Shown here piece by piece: positions 9,793-20,014 of a stretch of 64,000 nt of DNA. The stretch is from Platanthera guangdongensis (lineage: Eukaryota; Streptophyta; Magnoliopsida; Asparagales; Orchidaceae): NCBI GenBank assembly GCA_039583875.1, contig CM077152.1, positions 21,179,538 to 21,243,537 on the forward strand, given 5' to 3'. Made by a program: the position numbers and the translations under genes. Every line of letters begins with the position of its first letter. Position 1 is the first letter of the stretch. The notes beneath the pieces were generated by a model, which was given only the letters and a program-made list of their open reading frames with translations, had not been told where the DNA came from and searched no databases.

Positions 9793-10290
9793 TACCTTAC
9801 CCTTTTGTTCACAGAAAAGTAACGACAAATCTTCAAATCCATCTCTCGCTAATGAAAAAATAGCATATTGAAGAACATCTCGTTCGAGTGCTAGGGAAGA
9901 AAAACGATCGACATATTGTAGAAATAAAAGATACACACAAATATAAGGGTTTTGTGCAGCAGAGGACGTGTTCTTACAAGGCGGCCATAAATAGCGATGG
10001 GGAAGTCGCATCGGACACAGAAGTGGATCCTATCTCCAAGCTGCCGGCGGGAGCGACGACCCATGTTGCGGCCAGCGGCAGCTGCGTAGGCTGTGACGGC
10101 GCCGACGCTCTTTGCGACGGGAAGATCGGCAATGACGAGGTGCTCCGGACAGGCAACCGTCACCGTCTCCATCGGCGGGGCGGATCTTGCGGGGCCGCCG
10201 CCTCCGTCCGAGGACGGGCCCTTGCTCAATCGGATCTGAAGCATCCTTTTCTCCGCGATCTCTTTTTGGCTACCCTACCCTTTTGTTCAC
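9793..10290. repeat. 20-bp direct repeats flanking the HAKAI exon
   Basis: TACCTTACCCTTTTGTTCAC (9793-9812) recurs as TACCCTACCCTTTTGTTCAC (10271-10290), 19 of 20 bases. One copy lies in the intron and one in the 5' leader. This could be a local duplication or the footprint of an insertion. Confidence 0.5.
9978..10244 (-). CDS. HAKAI: HAKAI-like RING E3 ubiquitin ligase, exon 1 only
   Basis: The 89 codons start MLQIRLSKG and include ETVTVACPEHLVIADLPVAK, GRRSRRQLGDRIHFCVRCDFP and AIYGRL. This is the N-terminus of plant HAKAI homologues up to the start of the RING finger. HAKAI is a RING E3 ligase that belongs to the N6-adenosine methylation writer complex in plants. A clean 5' splice site (GTAAGA) follows the last codon in phase 0. 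The expected next exon (PCEHAFC..., rest of the RING) is not found anywhere to the left in this window. Either intron 1 exceeds 9.9 kb and is packed with transposons, or this is an orphan exon. The ATG is the only sensible start. Confidence 0.75.
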
Positions 10291-12373
10291 TTCTCCACCA
10301 TTCGAACCCTTTCGTCCCTCGCTGGCTATGCAGAAATTATTCGGGTCGGAAAGAAGCCTGGGCGAGAGTTGCCATCGTTTTGAGGTTTTCGCTTGTACTC
10401 GTAGGACAAAATACTCTGAATTTTGACCTTATAATAATAATCCTTAATTTTTTTCCTTTTTAATTTGTACTTAATTTTATATGGCTTTCCGCAGCACAAC
10501 AGTTTAGGCTATTGGCACTTTGTTTAGATATATTTTTTCTCCCCAATATTAGATAATCCTATGGGATTTTGGCATTTAACACCCTTCAATTGAGGGTGTT
10601 TGGCACATTGCATCCCAGATTTAGATTTAGGTATTGCCGCACAGACTCCAGCAGAAGTCTCCCGCTTCATGCCGCGTGGTTTCGTCGTTCCCATTGAAAA
10701 CCCACTTCTTCGGCGCCTGCGACCACCCCGACGATGTCGCTCCTTCACCAGCCATCTAGCGCCGCCTTCACTCTCTCGTCGGCACCCCCTCCAAGCCTCT
10801 ATTTTGTCCAGGGTTTCGACCAAGACAGAGTTATTGTCCCTCGTCACTAGGTTTTGACGCTCTTTGCAAGGCCGACCACCCTAATTGTCGGCGCCCTCTC
10901 CAACCCCTCTACAGTCCCTCATCGGCGCCCTCACTGGTGCCCTCTCCAAGCCCCAATTGCAGTCCCTAGTTTGGTAGATTACATCCTTAACGCTTCAGGT
11001 ATTCTCTATTCCACCTCCTAAATTCAACGTTTAGTTTTTCCCATTGGTGCTGCAACCTCCATCACATCAGTTATTGCATGATGTCACTAGCCGTCGCACA
11101 TTTTATTTACGCATTTATTTTTTTCTCGTATATTTCCTTCATTGTACCCTTGTTTGCTCTAAATTGCTCGGCTCGTCGGGTTGACCGTCCGATAAGACCC
11201 TTAATAAATAGATCCGGTAATTCTGATGGCTAGCACATAACGGGTAAGCTCAAAATTATTTAAAATGCATAAATTTAAAATGAGTTTATGAAAAATGTAA
11301 TTGAGGAATATTTTTAGGAAACAATCATATATATGGGCCTACCAAATAAGTTTTGGGAACATCTCATCTAAGGAAACTGTCTGTAAAAAATTATTGAACA
11401 ATTTAGAAAGAAAACAATGTGACAATTCTGCATTACTGCCAATTAAAATTTATGTGCAAATTTTTGGCTACGTGCAACCGTTCTTTCAAAAAAAACTGCC
11501 AGAACAGCTTGCAGACCGGTTTTTACAGGGTTCACAAGTATTCCTGATTTTTTAGTTTGCTTTGCACTTAACGTGATTTACACCGTAGCCAAACTCTAAT
11601 TTGCACATAACAGACCCTTAAAATATTATTCTCTTTTTAAGAAAAGAGGCCAACACTTGGGAAATAAACCACATAACAGAGAATTGGCCCTCCCCCGTGA
11701 AATCAACTTCCCCACTGAAGCCCACCAAACAAAGACGCCAGGTGATTTCTTCCCGTCGATTTCGAACCATCCGACCGTGTCCGGTTCGATCTCGGCCGCC
11801 GATTGACCCCGTCCCAGCCGGAGGAGAGAATTCGACCCGCCGTCGACTACGAATTCCTTTTCCGGCGGGACGTTTCTCCTTTACTTCAACTGCCATCACC
11901 GCCTAGGGACTCGGCGTCGACTCTGAACTATTTTCCGGCGAGCCCCCGTGCCGTTCTTTCTTCCATTGCGCTTGTGAATGTACAAACTCCGCTACGATTC
12001 GATCCGTTAGGCGCCGACGAAATCCTTTCAAATAACGAATAACGGTTTTGAGAAGTTCAAACTGCTGAAGTAATTTTGCGCGAAGTGTTCAATTTGGCCG
12101 CTTGGCACACGCTGTTTTTCTAAATAAATTTTTTTTTTGAAAGTACCAATTTATTTCGAGAAAAATCAAATATTTTGATAAAAATATTAATTGGTGGCAA
12201 TCCGCAACGAGTCTACATCAATCAGCGATTATTTACAAGAAATAATGCGATGAATAGGGATTTTTTCTTGGATTGGCAAGATATCTTATGCTTCAAAAAA
12301 CTTGAAAATGCATGTTTATTCATAACTGGGACGAATATCATTCATTTTTTATAGTTCAGAATGTTTTTTTTTT
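10291..12373. other. Non-coding sequence upstream of HAKAI exon 1
   Basis: A TATA-like ATTATTATAAGG on the minus strand near 10428-10440 could serve HAKAI. From 10510 to 10640 there are fragments resembling the foldback repeats of the ABCG11 introns (TTTGGCAC...TTGCATCC). Short CT-rich tandem phrases (GCGCCCTCTCCAACCCC and similar) lie near 10880-10960. No convincing gene is seen; short open frames here have no protein-like landmarks. Confidence 0.4.
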
Positions 12374-13303
12374 GAGAATTGCTATTAGCAGTTCATAAAT
12401 GACTATTCGCAGTCCATTTTTATTCGCAGTCCATAAATTATAATCGTAGTCCAAAATAAAACTCGCAGTACAAACAAAATTCTTAGGTAGAATAAAAAAT
12501 AAATAAAAATCTAATTAAATACAAAATTTTTAAATTGAGCAAAAGTGTTGATTTAGGGCTTCATGAGTTTTTGGGAGGACATTTGTTGCAGAGAACAAGC
12601 AAGAGCAGTCACGATGCTAGCATGAGGATGACAAATTTTGGTATGATTAAGCATGGACATGAAGATCGCAATCAAAAGATATCCGGTGAGAAACATGACT
12701 TCTAAACCATAAAAACTTGAGCACAAGCAGAACTTGTCCATACCAAAAAAGTTTAGATCGCCAGCAAAATAAGCGTTGGAGCCGGTGAATGAGAATTAAC
12801 GGGAGAGGAATAGCACACGTTAATGAAGATGATTCTTCATTTTGCATGTGCTCTGCTGCCGCCAAATCACTACATATACAGAGCTTTTTTAATGCTTCTG
12901 GCCAAGCTCTATCAGAGGACGACATTCGGGGAAGAAGAGGACGCAGGGGCGACGGCTTCCAGGTGGAAAGACGTCCGACATTTCAGCAGCTGCGACGGCG
13001 TCCAGGTGGAAAGACGAGAAGCCGCCGTTCGGGGAGGGCGAAGTTGATTGAGGATGAGGCGGCGTCCGGGGCGAACAGGGGCCGACGAGGTTGGGATCGC
13101 GAAGGAGACGGCGTTCGGGGGTGGGAAACAGTAAAACATACGGTGAAATATGAGGTGCGAGCTAAATAATAAGGGGTTTATAAAGGAGAACTTTTCATTT
13201 CATTTTGAAATGCGAATATCCATTTAAGGACTGCGAGCTAAATAATAAGAGGTTTATAAATGGACTGTGAATAGTCATTTATGAACTGCTAATAGCAATT
13301 CTC
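12374..13303. mobile_element. Non-autonomous DNA transposon with long TIRs (Mutator- or hAT-like)
   Basis: The left end GAGAATTGCTATTAGCAGTT continues for about 45 bp and is matched, inverted, at the right end (13259-13303) with one mismatch. Flanks are T-rich on both sides (10 Ts left, 6 Ts right), so the TSD length is ambiguous. Sub-terminal repeats of TTCGCAGTCCA lie inside the left end, and GCGAGCTAAATAATAAG is duplicated inside the right end (13158 and 13227). The interior has an AT-rich half and a GC-rich half (12900-13130) with no transposase, as in gene-fragment-carrying Pack-type elements. Confidence 0.7.
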
Positions 13304-13645
13304 TTTTTTGTGATGAGTTGCAATTGATTAGTTTTCGTTAGAAATTTTAAAATTTTAATTAATGGATATCAAAATTTAATTTGCGAATATAATTTATTGA
13401 TATGTGGGCATTGCATTTTGAGTTTTTATTTTACCAAGATTCGCATCTGTCTAATTTTAATGTCAGTTTAAAGTACGACGATTTAATATGGAGAATTGAG
13501 TAAATCAACTTAGAATCATCTCAATTAATGACAGTACTCTCATAAGATCAAAACAATTTCAACTATATCAACCACAACTGATTTTGATGTATAACAACAA
13601 CTTTGACTAATTTAGGTTAGATCAATGGCAGTACTCTCATAAGAT
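13304..13645. other. AT-rich spacer with a 19-bp direct repeat
   Basis: CAGTACTCTCATAAGATCA occurs at 13532-13550 and again at 13629-13647, the second copy directly abutting the SINE-like sequence. No gene is seen. Confidence 0.5.
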
Positions 13646-13990
13646 CAGAGATGTAGCTCAGTTGGTAATGAGAGTGTGGATGGACACCTCCTATCAAGGA
13701 GGTCAGGGGTCCAAGGCCCTACATGGAAGCATTTTTCTCGAATGCGCCTATTGTGTAACTCCGTATTTGTCGAGTGGGCTCAGTCATGCCGGTTGCGAGT
13801 AGCTGATGCCTAGCTTTACCAGACATCTGCTGCCCTAGGCTGGCGAATGAGGGGTGAGTGGAGTCAGCAAGCTCGCACTCGGCCCTCGGTTAGGGGGTGA
13901 GTGACAAGTGTCGGCTTCACCAGACACTCGTCACCCGAGCGAGATCTCACATCACGCCTGGCCCGTCCGCAAAAGGGGATTTTTTTTATT
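13646..13990 (+). mobile_element. tRNA-derived SINE candidate
   Basis: The head carries an A-box-like TAGCTCAGTTGG (13654-13665) and, 42 bp further on, a B-box-like GGTCCAAGGCC (13708-13718). This is the layout of an internal RNA polymerase III promoter. A non-tRNA body follows and ends in a T run (13980-13988). The stem pairing of a functional tRNA is not maintained, so a SINE or tRNA-related pseudogene is favoured. Confidence 0.55.
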
Positions 13991-14689
13991 TTCTAGTGAC
14001 ATCTTATTTTTGGCCTACCATTAGCCGTTCCAAATATCGGAATTTTGCTGCTGGCAGAGCAATTTGGGTTGTGTTTAGTAAAACCATAAGACGGGATCTC
14101 GCTATTCGTAGACCATTACCAAAAAACTATAAATAGACCCCCAAGGGCACCTTTGGAGTGGACCTTTTCTTAGCTTCTCTCTCCCTTGGATAGCTTTGGA
14201 AGGCAAGAACTTTAGCTCACTATTCATCGTGGTTTTCGGTTGGGTAGTCATGAGCTCTCCATGCCCTCCGAAGGTGCCCGATCTAACTTTAAATTGGGAG
14301 AGGAAGCGGTCTAAGATCTTTCGGGTATGTGACAGAACCTTCTCACTACGGCTCGGGGGTCTGTTTGAGGTCCTGGAGAGGAAGGTCTCTGAACTTTAAA
14401 TCATCAGCCTAGTGCGCTTGTTCGGGAGAAGTAGAGGCGAGCTACACCTTCGGTCTGAATTGCTCATTGAGCCGTGGTTTCTTGGTTCAACACCTATCTC
14501 AACAACACGCCACATGGCAGAGTGGTTTGTCCTCAGTAGAGAAGGGTTGGGGTGTATTGAGTTGTAGCCCTGATGAAAGTCCACCTCGTGGATTATAGGG
14601 TGGGCCCCTTGTGGCAGAGTAGTCTGCCCTCTAGGGTGGCAGATATGTGGATTCCTATCCAGCATCACAGTGACACTTCTTAATACTTC
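13991..14689. other. Unassigned stretch with plus-strand TATA box
   Basis: A plus-strand CTATAAATAGACCC near 14128-14141 closely resembles the TATA region of the solo-LTR family at 14828, 32004 and 51721, but in the opposite orientation. The sequence diverges beyond it, so a decayed LTR is possible but unproven. No protein landmarks are seen. Confidence 0.3.
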
Positions 14690-14827
14690 GTTAATATTTG
14701 AAAGGTTCAAATCAATTTAGTGGTAATGGATTGATTCTCCAAATACATCACATTCATTCCTAGCACAAGTAGCACAATCGCGGAGGAGACAAAATAGCTT
14801 TTCTTCAAGAACATGGTGAAATATTAG

Positions 14828-15869
14828 TGTTGAAATCGAAAATTCGGTCTTTGTGGAGTTCACCCTTAGGGAAGGGGTGATCGCACACTTACTTCCCCCC
14901 AACAAGCCTAACAACGAAGGAAGGAGAGAATGGGGAACGGACCCAGGGGCTCGGCGTGGAGGTCCCACCACACACCTAGAAGATCTTAGAGCGCTTCCCC
15001 TCCCTTAGCCAAATGTCGAGCTAAGGCTACCTCAGAAAGCGCAAGAAGATCTGGGAACAAGTAAGCATGTCTTATGAGGTGCCCCCTTGGGTCTATTTAT
15101 AGATTTCTAAAAACAGCTTGCGAATAGCCAACCTCCGCTGTTTTGAACCGCTATGTGTAGCCAAAAGTGGTCTGCCAACAACGTGACTCCGCTGTTCTGG
15201 TAAGCTATTTGGACCCCTAGCAAGGGCATCTAGGTAATGTTGTCTCTGGCCCCCACGGGGCATGCTATCCAAACACGGGGTCGGCTCGCCCCAACTCGCC
15301 ACCCCACTGGAGCAGAAGCGACTTGGCTACCGCAGCTCGCCTTCCCTCCTTAGGCGAGCGCGAGCCAGGCCGCCGCATCCCGCCAACCCTTGTCCTGAGG
15401 CGGGCCGGCGACCAGGTCGCCCATGGGTGAGCGGGTCGGATGGATCGGCACGCGCAGCTCGCCCGCCTAGCTTTGGCGAGAGCGAGTTGGCCGTTCTCGG
15501 ATTGTTACTACAGAAGGAATTTTTGGAGAAATTGAGTTCGACGAACGCCGAGCTTAGTTCGGTGAACTCAGGTTTCTAACTCCATAGTTTAGCTTGACGA
15601 ATGTGGAGCTCCGTTCGACGAATGCCGAGCTCCGTTCGACGAACTCTGATCTCAACTCAGAAGCCTAGTTCGATGAAAGCTAAGCTCAGTTCGACGTACT
15701 CCAGACGAGCGCGGGCTGGGTGGGCCGGCTCGCGCAACTCGCCTGCCTAGCTTTGGCAAAAGCGAGCTCGCCGTTCTGAGTTAGCCCGCATGTTGTTCTG
15801 GTGTGGGCTGGTTGCCTTGGTCCACTCGCCTGGCCTGGCGGACCTACTTGACGAACACGGGGTTGTACA
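14828..15869 (-). mobile_element. Solo LTR (family B), TSD ATTAG
   Basis: The 1042-bp segment begins TGTTGAAATCG and ends GGGGTTGTACA. It is flanked by ATTAG at 14823-14827 and 15870-15874. The same termini and internal TATA region (minus-strand CTATAAATAGACCC) occur at 32004-32872 and 51721-53995. No internal domain is present, so it is a solo LTR left by LTR-LTR recombination. It interrupts the gypsy integrase between FKNMVKY and IISDRDP. A TTCGACGAA-containing minisatellite lies at 15537-15720. Confidence 0.85.
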
Positions 15870-16030
15870 ATTAGGGTTGTCGATAATTATTATCAGTGAT
15901 CGTGACCCCCCTGATTTGTAGGTAAACTATGAATTAAGTTGTTAAGATTGTTGGGTTATGAACTAAAATTCTCCACCATCTACCACCCTCAAGTCGATGG
16001 GCAGACCTAGCGGGTGAATGCTTTGCTCGA

Positions 16031-16556
16031 TGTTGAGGACCAAGGTCCAGCGGGATTGGGTGTGTGTGGGACCGCATATTTGGGCTTCCCCATCGCGTTC
16101 CAGGTCTGGGTGTTGACCCCGGTGGGCCCCCCGTGTGGCGGAATATCCCCGCCATCCCGTGGTTGGATTAGTCCCACATTGCCTGCAGTGGGTGGTCCTT
16201 GGTGTTTATGTACCCTCGTCCCCCCTTACCATTACCTCGGGGTTTTGGGAAGATGTGTGGTGACGGGTGGTGTCCACATGGTATCAGAGCCCTCCCGCTG
16301 CGGGGGTGTGTTGAGGACCAAGGTCCAGCGGGATTGGGTGTGTGTGGGACCGCATATTTGGGCTTCCCCATCGCGTTCCAGGTCTGGATGTTGACCCCGG
16401 TGGGCCCCCCGTGTGGCGGAATATCCCCGCCATCCCGTGGTTGGATTAGTCTCACATTGCCTGCAGTGGGTGGTCCTTGGTGTTTATGTACCCCCGTCCC
16501 CCCTTACCATTACCTCGGGGTTTTGGGAAGATGTGTGGTGACGGGTGGTTTCCACC
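16031..16556 (+). mobile_element. Ultra-compact TRIM-like element with 248-bp LTRs and a 30-bp interior
   Basis: LTR1 (16031-16278) and LTR2 (16309-16556) are direct copies with few differences. They start TGTTGAGGACC; LTR1 ends TGTCCACA. The interior is only 16279-16308: it begins with the initiator-tRNA-Met primer site TGGTATCAGAGC and ends with the purine tract GCGGGGGTG. No coding capacity. The left flank is CTCGA, but the right end is fused to a minus-strand copia element rather than to CTCGA. Confidence 0.75.
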
Positions 16557-17129
16557 GGAGATGCCATTGGAGAAGATCTGTGGAGGTGGAGGAGAAGGTG
16601 GAAAAAGCAGAAATGTTGTCCAGGAAGTATAAGCCGCCACTCTCAGTCCCAGTAGCAATCGTCCGTTGGGAGTCCGGATCCTGAAAAGAGCAAGAAGTAG
16701 AAGTAAATGTGACGGAACACTGTAATTGCTTGCAAAGAGAGGTAATAGATAATAAGTTGCACGGGAACTGGGGCACGTATAGAGTATCCGCCAAGTGAAG
16801 AGACGGAGTGACATGAACTATCCTTGTTCCATGGACGGGTGATGAAGAGCCGTCAGCGAGAATAACCGGGGGCAATCGAGCATGCTTTTCTAGGAGAGAG
16901 AAACACGGGAGATGGCCGGTCATATGATTCGTAGCACCAGTGTCGATCAGCCATTTGCCCTGAGTAACAACGTGTGCACGACCAGAAGACGTGACAACCG
17001 AGGCGAACGGCTTGGAGGAGGATATGAAAGCCATGAAGGGAGGTAGAAGAAACTGCAGCGGTCTCGGTGTCAGCACACCAGCGGCAAGAAGGGCCACGAC
17101 CAAGGTGCAGAGCACAAGCCGCACGACTG

Positions 17130-17786
17130 AATCAGGAGGTCGCGGCGACTAACAAGCAGGAGCGGCTAAAGGAAGAAAGGTAGAGAGGCCGCTCAAACAA
17201 GGGAGAATCCGCGCGAACAGAGCGAAAGGCGCGGGGAGAGGAAAAGAGAGCAACCCGTGTGAAACCGCAGCGGGTTAAAGGGAAGAAGCCGCGCGAACAC
17301 GAGCGGCTAGGAAGCAGAACAAGGCACAGCGGGGAAGAGGTCGCGCGGACTGAAAAGGCCGAGCGAACAGAAGAGAGGAGAAGAGCAGGTGACCGCGACC
17401 AAGATGCAGGTGAGATAGGAACAACCCGCACGGTCAGGCAGATCACAGCAGCAAACCGCGAGTATAGAGACAAGCGGAAAAGGGGAAAGCAGAAGCGGAC
17501 AGGGAGAAGAAGTCCGCAGCGGGTAGAGACAAGGCCGCAACGACTAGGAAGTCGGAGAGGCAAGAAAGAACAAGGAGCGCGGCGACAAGGAAACAGGTCG
17601 CTGCGACGAATAGCAGCAGGAGAAGAGAACCAAGAAGAAGCAAGCCGCGCGAACAGGGCAGCGGACAGAAACAAGCCGCGCGAACAGGGCAGCGGACAGA
17701 AGAGAAGGCAAGTCGCGAAACAGGTCGCAGGAAGCGGAAAACAAGCCGCGAACAACAGAGAGCGTACAGAATCAGGAGGAAATGAC
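17130..17786. repeat. Strand-asymmetric repeat tract in place of copia gag
   Basis: The plus strand is rich in A and G; the words CGCGCGAACA and GCGGACAGA recur. A 31-bp unit (CAAGCCGCGCGAACAGGGCA and following) is directly duplicated at about 17641 and 17672. A normal copia gag with zinc knuckle is not found here. The long open frames on both strands are composition artefacts. Confidence 0.5.
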
Positions 17787-17803
17787 CGTGCCCTCTGATA
17801 CCA

Positions 17804-18165
17804 TGTTAGAAAGTAGCGAAAAGAGAGAACAAGCGGATAAGCTTTTGAATAATTGAAACTTTATTATCCAAAAAAGATAACTATTACAAAGGTATGCCCT
17901 CCCTTATATAGAATGGAGGAGAGATGAGAGAATACAAATAAGAGATGTGGGACTAAAAATTTACAAGCTAAGCGGACTGTACAAAGTAAACCGCACAAGC
18001 CGCGCGGTTAGACAGAAGGACTAACCGCACGGCTACAACAAGAGAAGCAGAGAGGTCGCCTGTGAAGATCGCTAGACCGCCCGGTTTACAAGCCGGCGAG
18101 TCAAACCGCCAGACCGCGCGGTCTTCAACCCGCCAAGACAGACCGCCCGGTCACCAACTTCAACA
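17804..18165 (-). repeat. copia 5' LTR of the 16557-18165 element
   Basis: The 362-bp segment starts TGTTAGAAAGTAG (plus orientation) next to the primer site and ends CCAACTTCAACA. GACCGCGCGGTC-like palindromes recur in its distal third. No second copy exists in the window. Confidence 0.7.
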
Positions 18166-18477
18166 CTCGAGTGCCAATCAACTGGACTTGGCCAAGTTGA
18201 TCGATTAGCGCAATTATCTTACAATCTGTAATAGAGTGAGGAAACTGGAAGAAGTCCATTTGATCCTGTAGCGGGAAGGTAACAACTTACGTCACCCATT
18301 CTGGTTACCACAACAGATGAAGGAAAAAACCCAGCATCATGAAATATGGCTAAGACATGGGTGGAACAAGCATATTTAGTTAGAGCATGTCTAGAAAGAG
18401 CACACAAGCAGATGAATAAATGAGCAAAGGCTTGGTTAGAGGTCATGGTAAAACTACTACCCCAACAATTCAAGGCT

Positions 18478-19316
18478 CCGTGTGACATGCACAAAGAGAT
18501 AGAGTTGGGGAATCGACCGACCACACATTTTAATAAAGAGAGGTGGACAAATATTATGAAAAATTTTGAGGAGCTGAATAGAAAACATTATGATAAAGTG
18601 CAACTAAAAAACAAATGTGATCATTTGAAGAAGGAGTGGAAATTGTGGACGAAGTTGAAACGTGGAGAGACCGGATTGGGTTGGAATGCCTCAAGGAAGT
18701 CTATAGATGCCTCAGACGAGTGGTGAGATGAAAGATTGAAGGTATTCATTTATGCAAATAAATTGTTTTTTTAAATAAACAAATTTTGACGTTAAATTTA
18801 TGCATTTTCAGGTTGTCCCGGCGGTAAAAAAATTTCGTTACTCTGGAATCCAACCAAACTTGGAGGAGAAACTGAACTTGATGTTCAGTTCTGTTGTTGC
18901 TTCAGGACATAATGCTTGCACCCCCAACACCATCAATGAGATTCCAGAGTCCGTTAATGAGAGCGGAATGTCAGAAGGTGATCATGAAGACAATGCAGTC
19001 TGCGAAGAACCAATGTCACAGGAGACCACAACCACATCTGAAATCAGAAGGAAAAGAAATAAAAGGAAAAACTAAGTTATTAGCTCCGTGTTAGAAGATT
19101 TGGCTGAGTCTTCAAAGACCTTTAGTGGATGCATCCAGGAGGCACCCATGAGATCGTCTTCTTCTGAGTTTAGCATCCGTCGGGCAATAGATAAATTAGA
19201 CACGTATCCGGATGTGCTCTCTGATGAAGATTTCTATGATTTTGTCATAACTTATTTTATGGACAGAAATCATAGGGAGACTTTCTTGTGCATTCTGGAA
19301 AACATGAACGTGAAGT
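18478..19316 (+). pseudogene. Myb/SANT-like DNA-binding protein (Myb_DNA-bind_3 type), truncated and stop-bearing
   Basis: Exon 1 encodes EIELGNRPTTHFNKERW, YDKVQLKNKCDHLKKEWK and GLGWNASRKSIDASDEW, the trihelix-like fold of plant L10-interacting-MYB and Harbinger-associated proteins. The first helix (WT...F...) is missing because the sequence is fused to gypsy coding DNA at about 18478. A TGA replaces the second W at 18724. A 71-bp intron (18742-18812, GT...AG) is retained, so this is not a processed copy. Exon 2 carries YSGIQPNLEEKLNLMF, an in-frame TAA at 19073, then AIDKLDTYPDVLSDEDFYDF to the stop at 19316. Role if intact: DNA binding. Confidence 0.7.
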
Positions 19317-19590
19317 GACCGCATAACCGCTTCAGTCGGGGGGGGGGGGGGTAGTTTTGTGTAATCTTGTGTTTGCTATTTTAATTTTGTTTTGCTTGTT
19401 GTATTCTTTGACAAGTGTTTTTTTGTACTATTTGAACTGCTTCTAAATTTGAAATGCTGCTAAATTTGTTAGAATTATTTTGCAAAATTCTGTTGTTTTT
19501 ATATTCTTTTTGTAGTAATAACTGTAACTAATGCATGTGTGCAATATAATATGTCTATCGATGATTCTGATAATTCAATAGAAAACGAAG
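19317..19590. other. 3' flank of the Myb/SANT pseudogene
   Basis: AT-rich DNA with a run of 14 G at 19338-19351. It ends where gypsy coding sequence resumes (ACACAAAGACTTTGTTAGAA). Confidence 0.5.
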
Positions 19591-20014
19591 AGATTACACA
19601 AAGACTTTGTTAGAAGATATGAAGGTTCATTTCTTGTGATTGCCAAGATGGGTAAAGTTTCCAACCCCCTTGAGCTAACAATTTTTTGAAAATACATCCA
19701 GTGTTTTATGTTAGCGTGTTAAAACCTTATCATGGGGACAATGAAGATCTTTAAAGAAGAACATCTCATAAAGCACCTCCTGTGATGCAAATTTCCTTTG
19801 ACAAAGAAGTGGAGGAAATGCTCACAAAGAAGATTGTGCGGCGAAGAGGTGTGCGGCGGAGAGGTGTGCAACCTAACATATAATACTTAATCAAGTGGGA
19901 AGGAATGTCAGAGACCAAAGTTACATGAAAAATCTTAGAAGACCTCTAACAATTCAAGGACATCCATCAGCGGTACGAGGCGATGAGGGCGTCGCCAGGT
20001 TAGGTCGGGGAGGA

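Larger units (their letters stand above)
16557..18165 (-). mobile_element. copia fragment with 5' LTR and protease
   Basis: On the minus strand the order is LTR (18165-17804, TG...CA), primer site TGGTATCAGAGG (17803-17791), about 650 bp of purine/pyrimidine-biased repeat DNA, then protease WLIDTGATNHMTG and a GAG-pre-integrase start (ESGGLYFLDN, DLLQWHLR) that stops abruptly at 16557. The 3' half and 3' LTR are absent. The base after the LTR begins CTCGA, matching the flank of the neighbouring TRIM. Confidence 0.75.

Noticed and set aside
9888..10463. 191-aa plus-strand frame over the HAKAI exon
   Set aside because: Antisense shadow; the minus-strand frame has clear HAKAI motifs and a splice donor.
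13651..13722. Functional tRNA gene
   Set aside because: A- and B-like boxes are present, but the acceptor and anticodon stems do not pair properly; a SINE-like relic fits better.
17259..17798. 179-aa Arg-rich frame on the plus strand
   Set aside because: It is antisense to the copia leader and explained by A/G-rich repeats; no recognisable motif.
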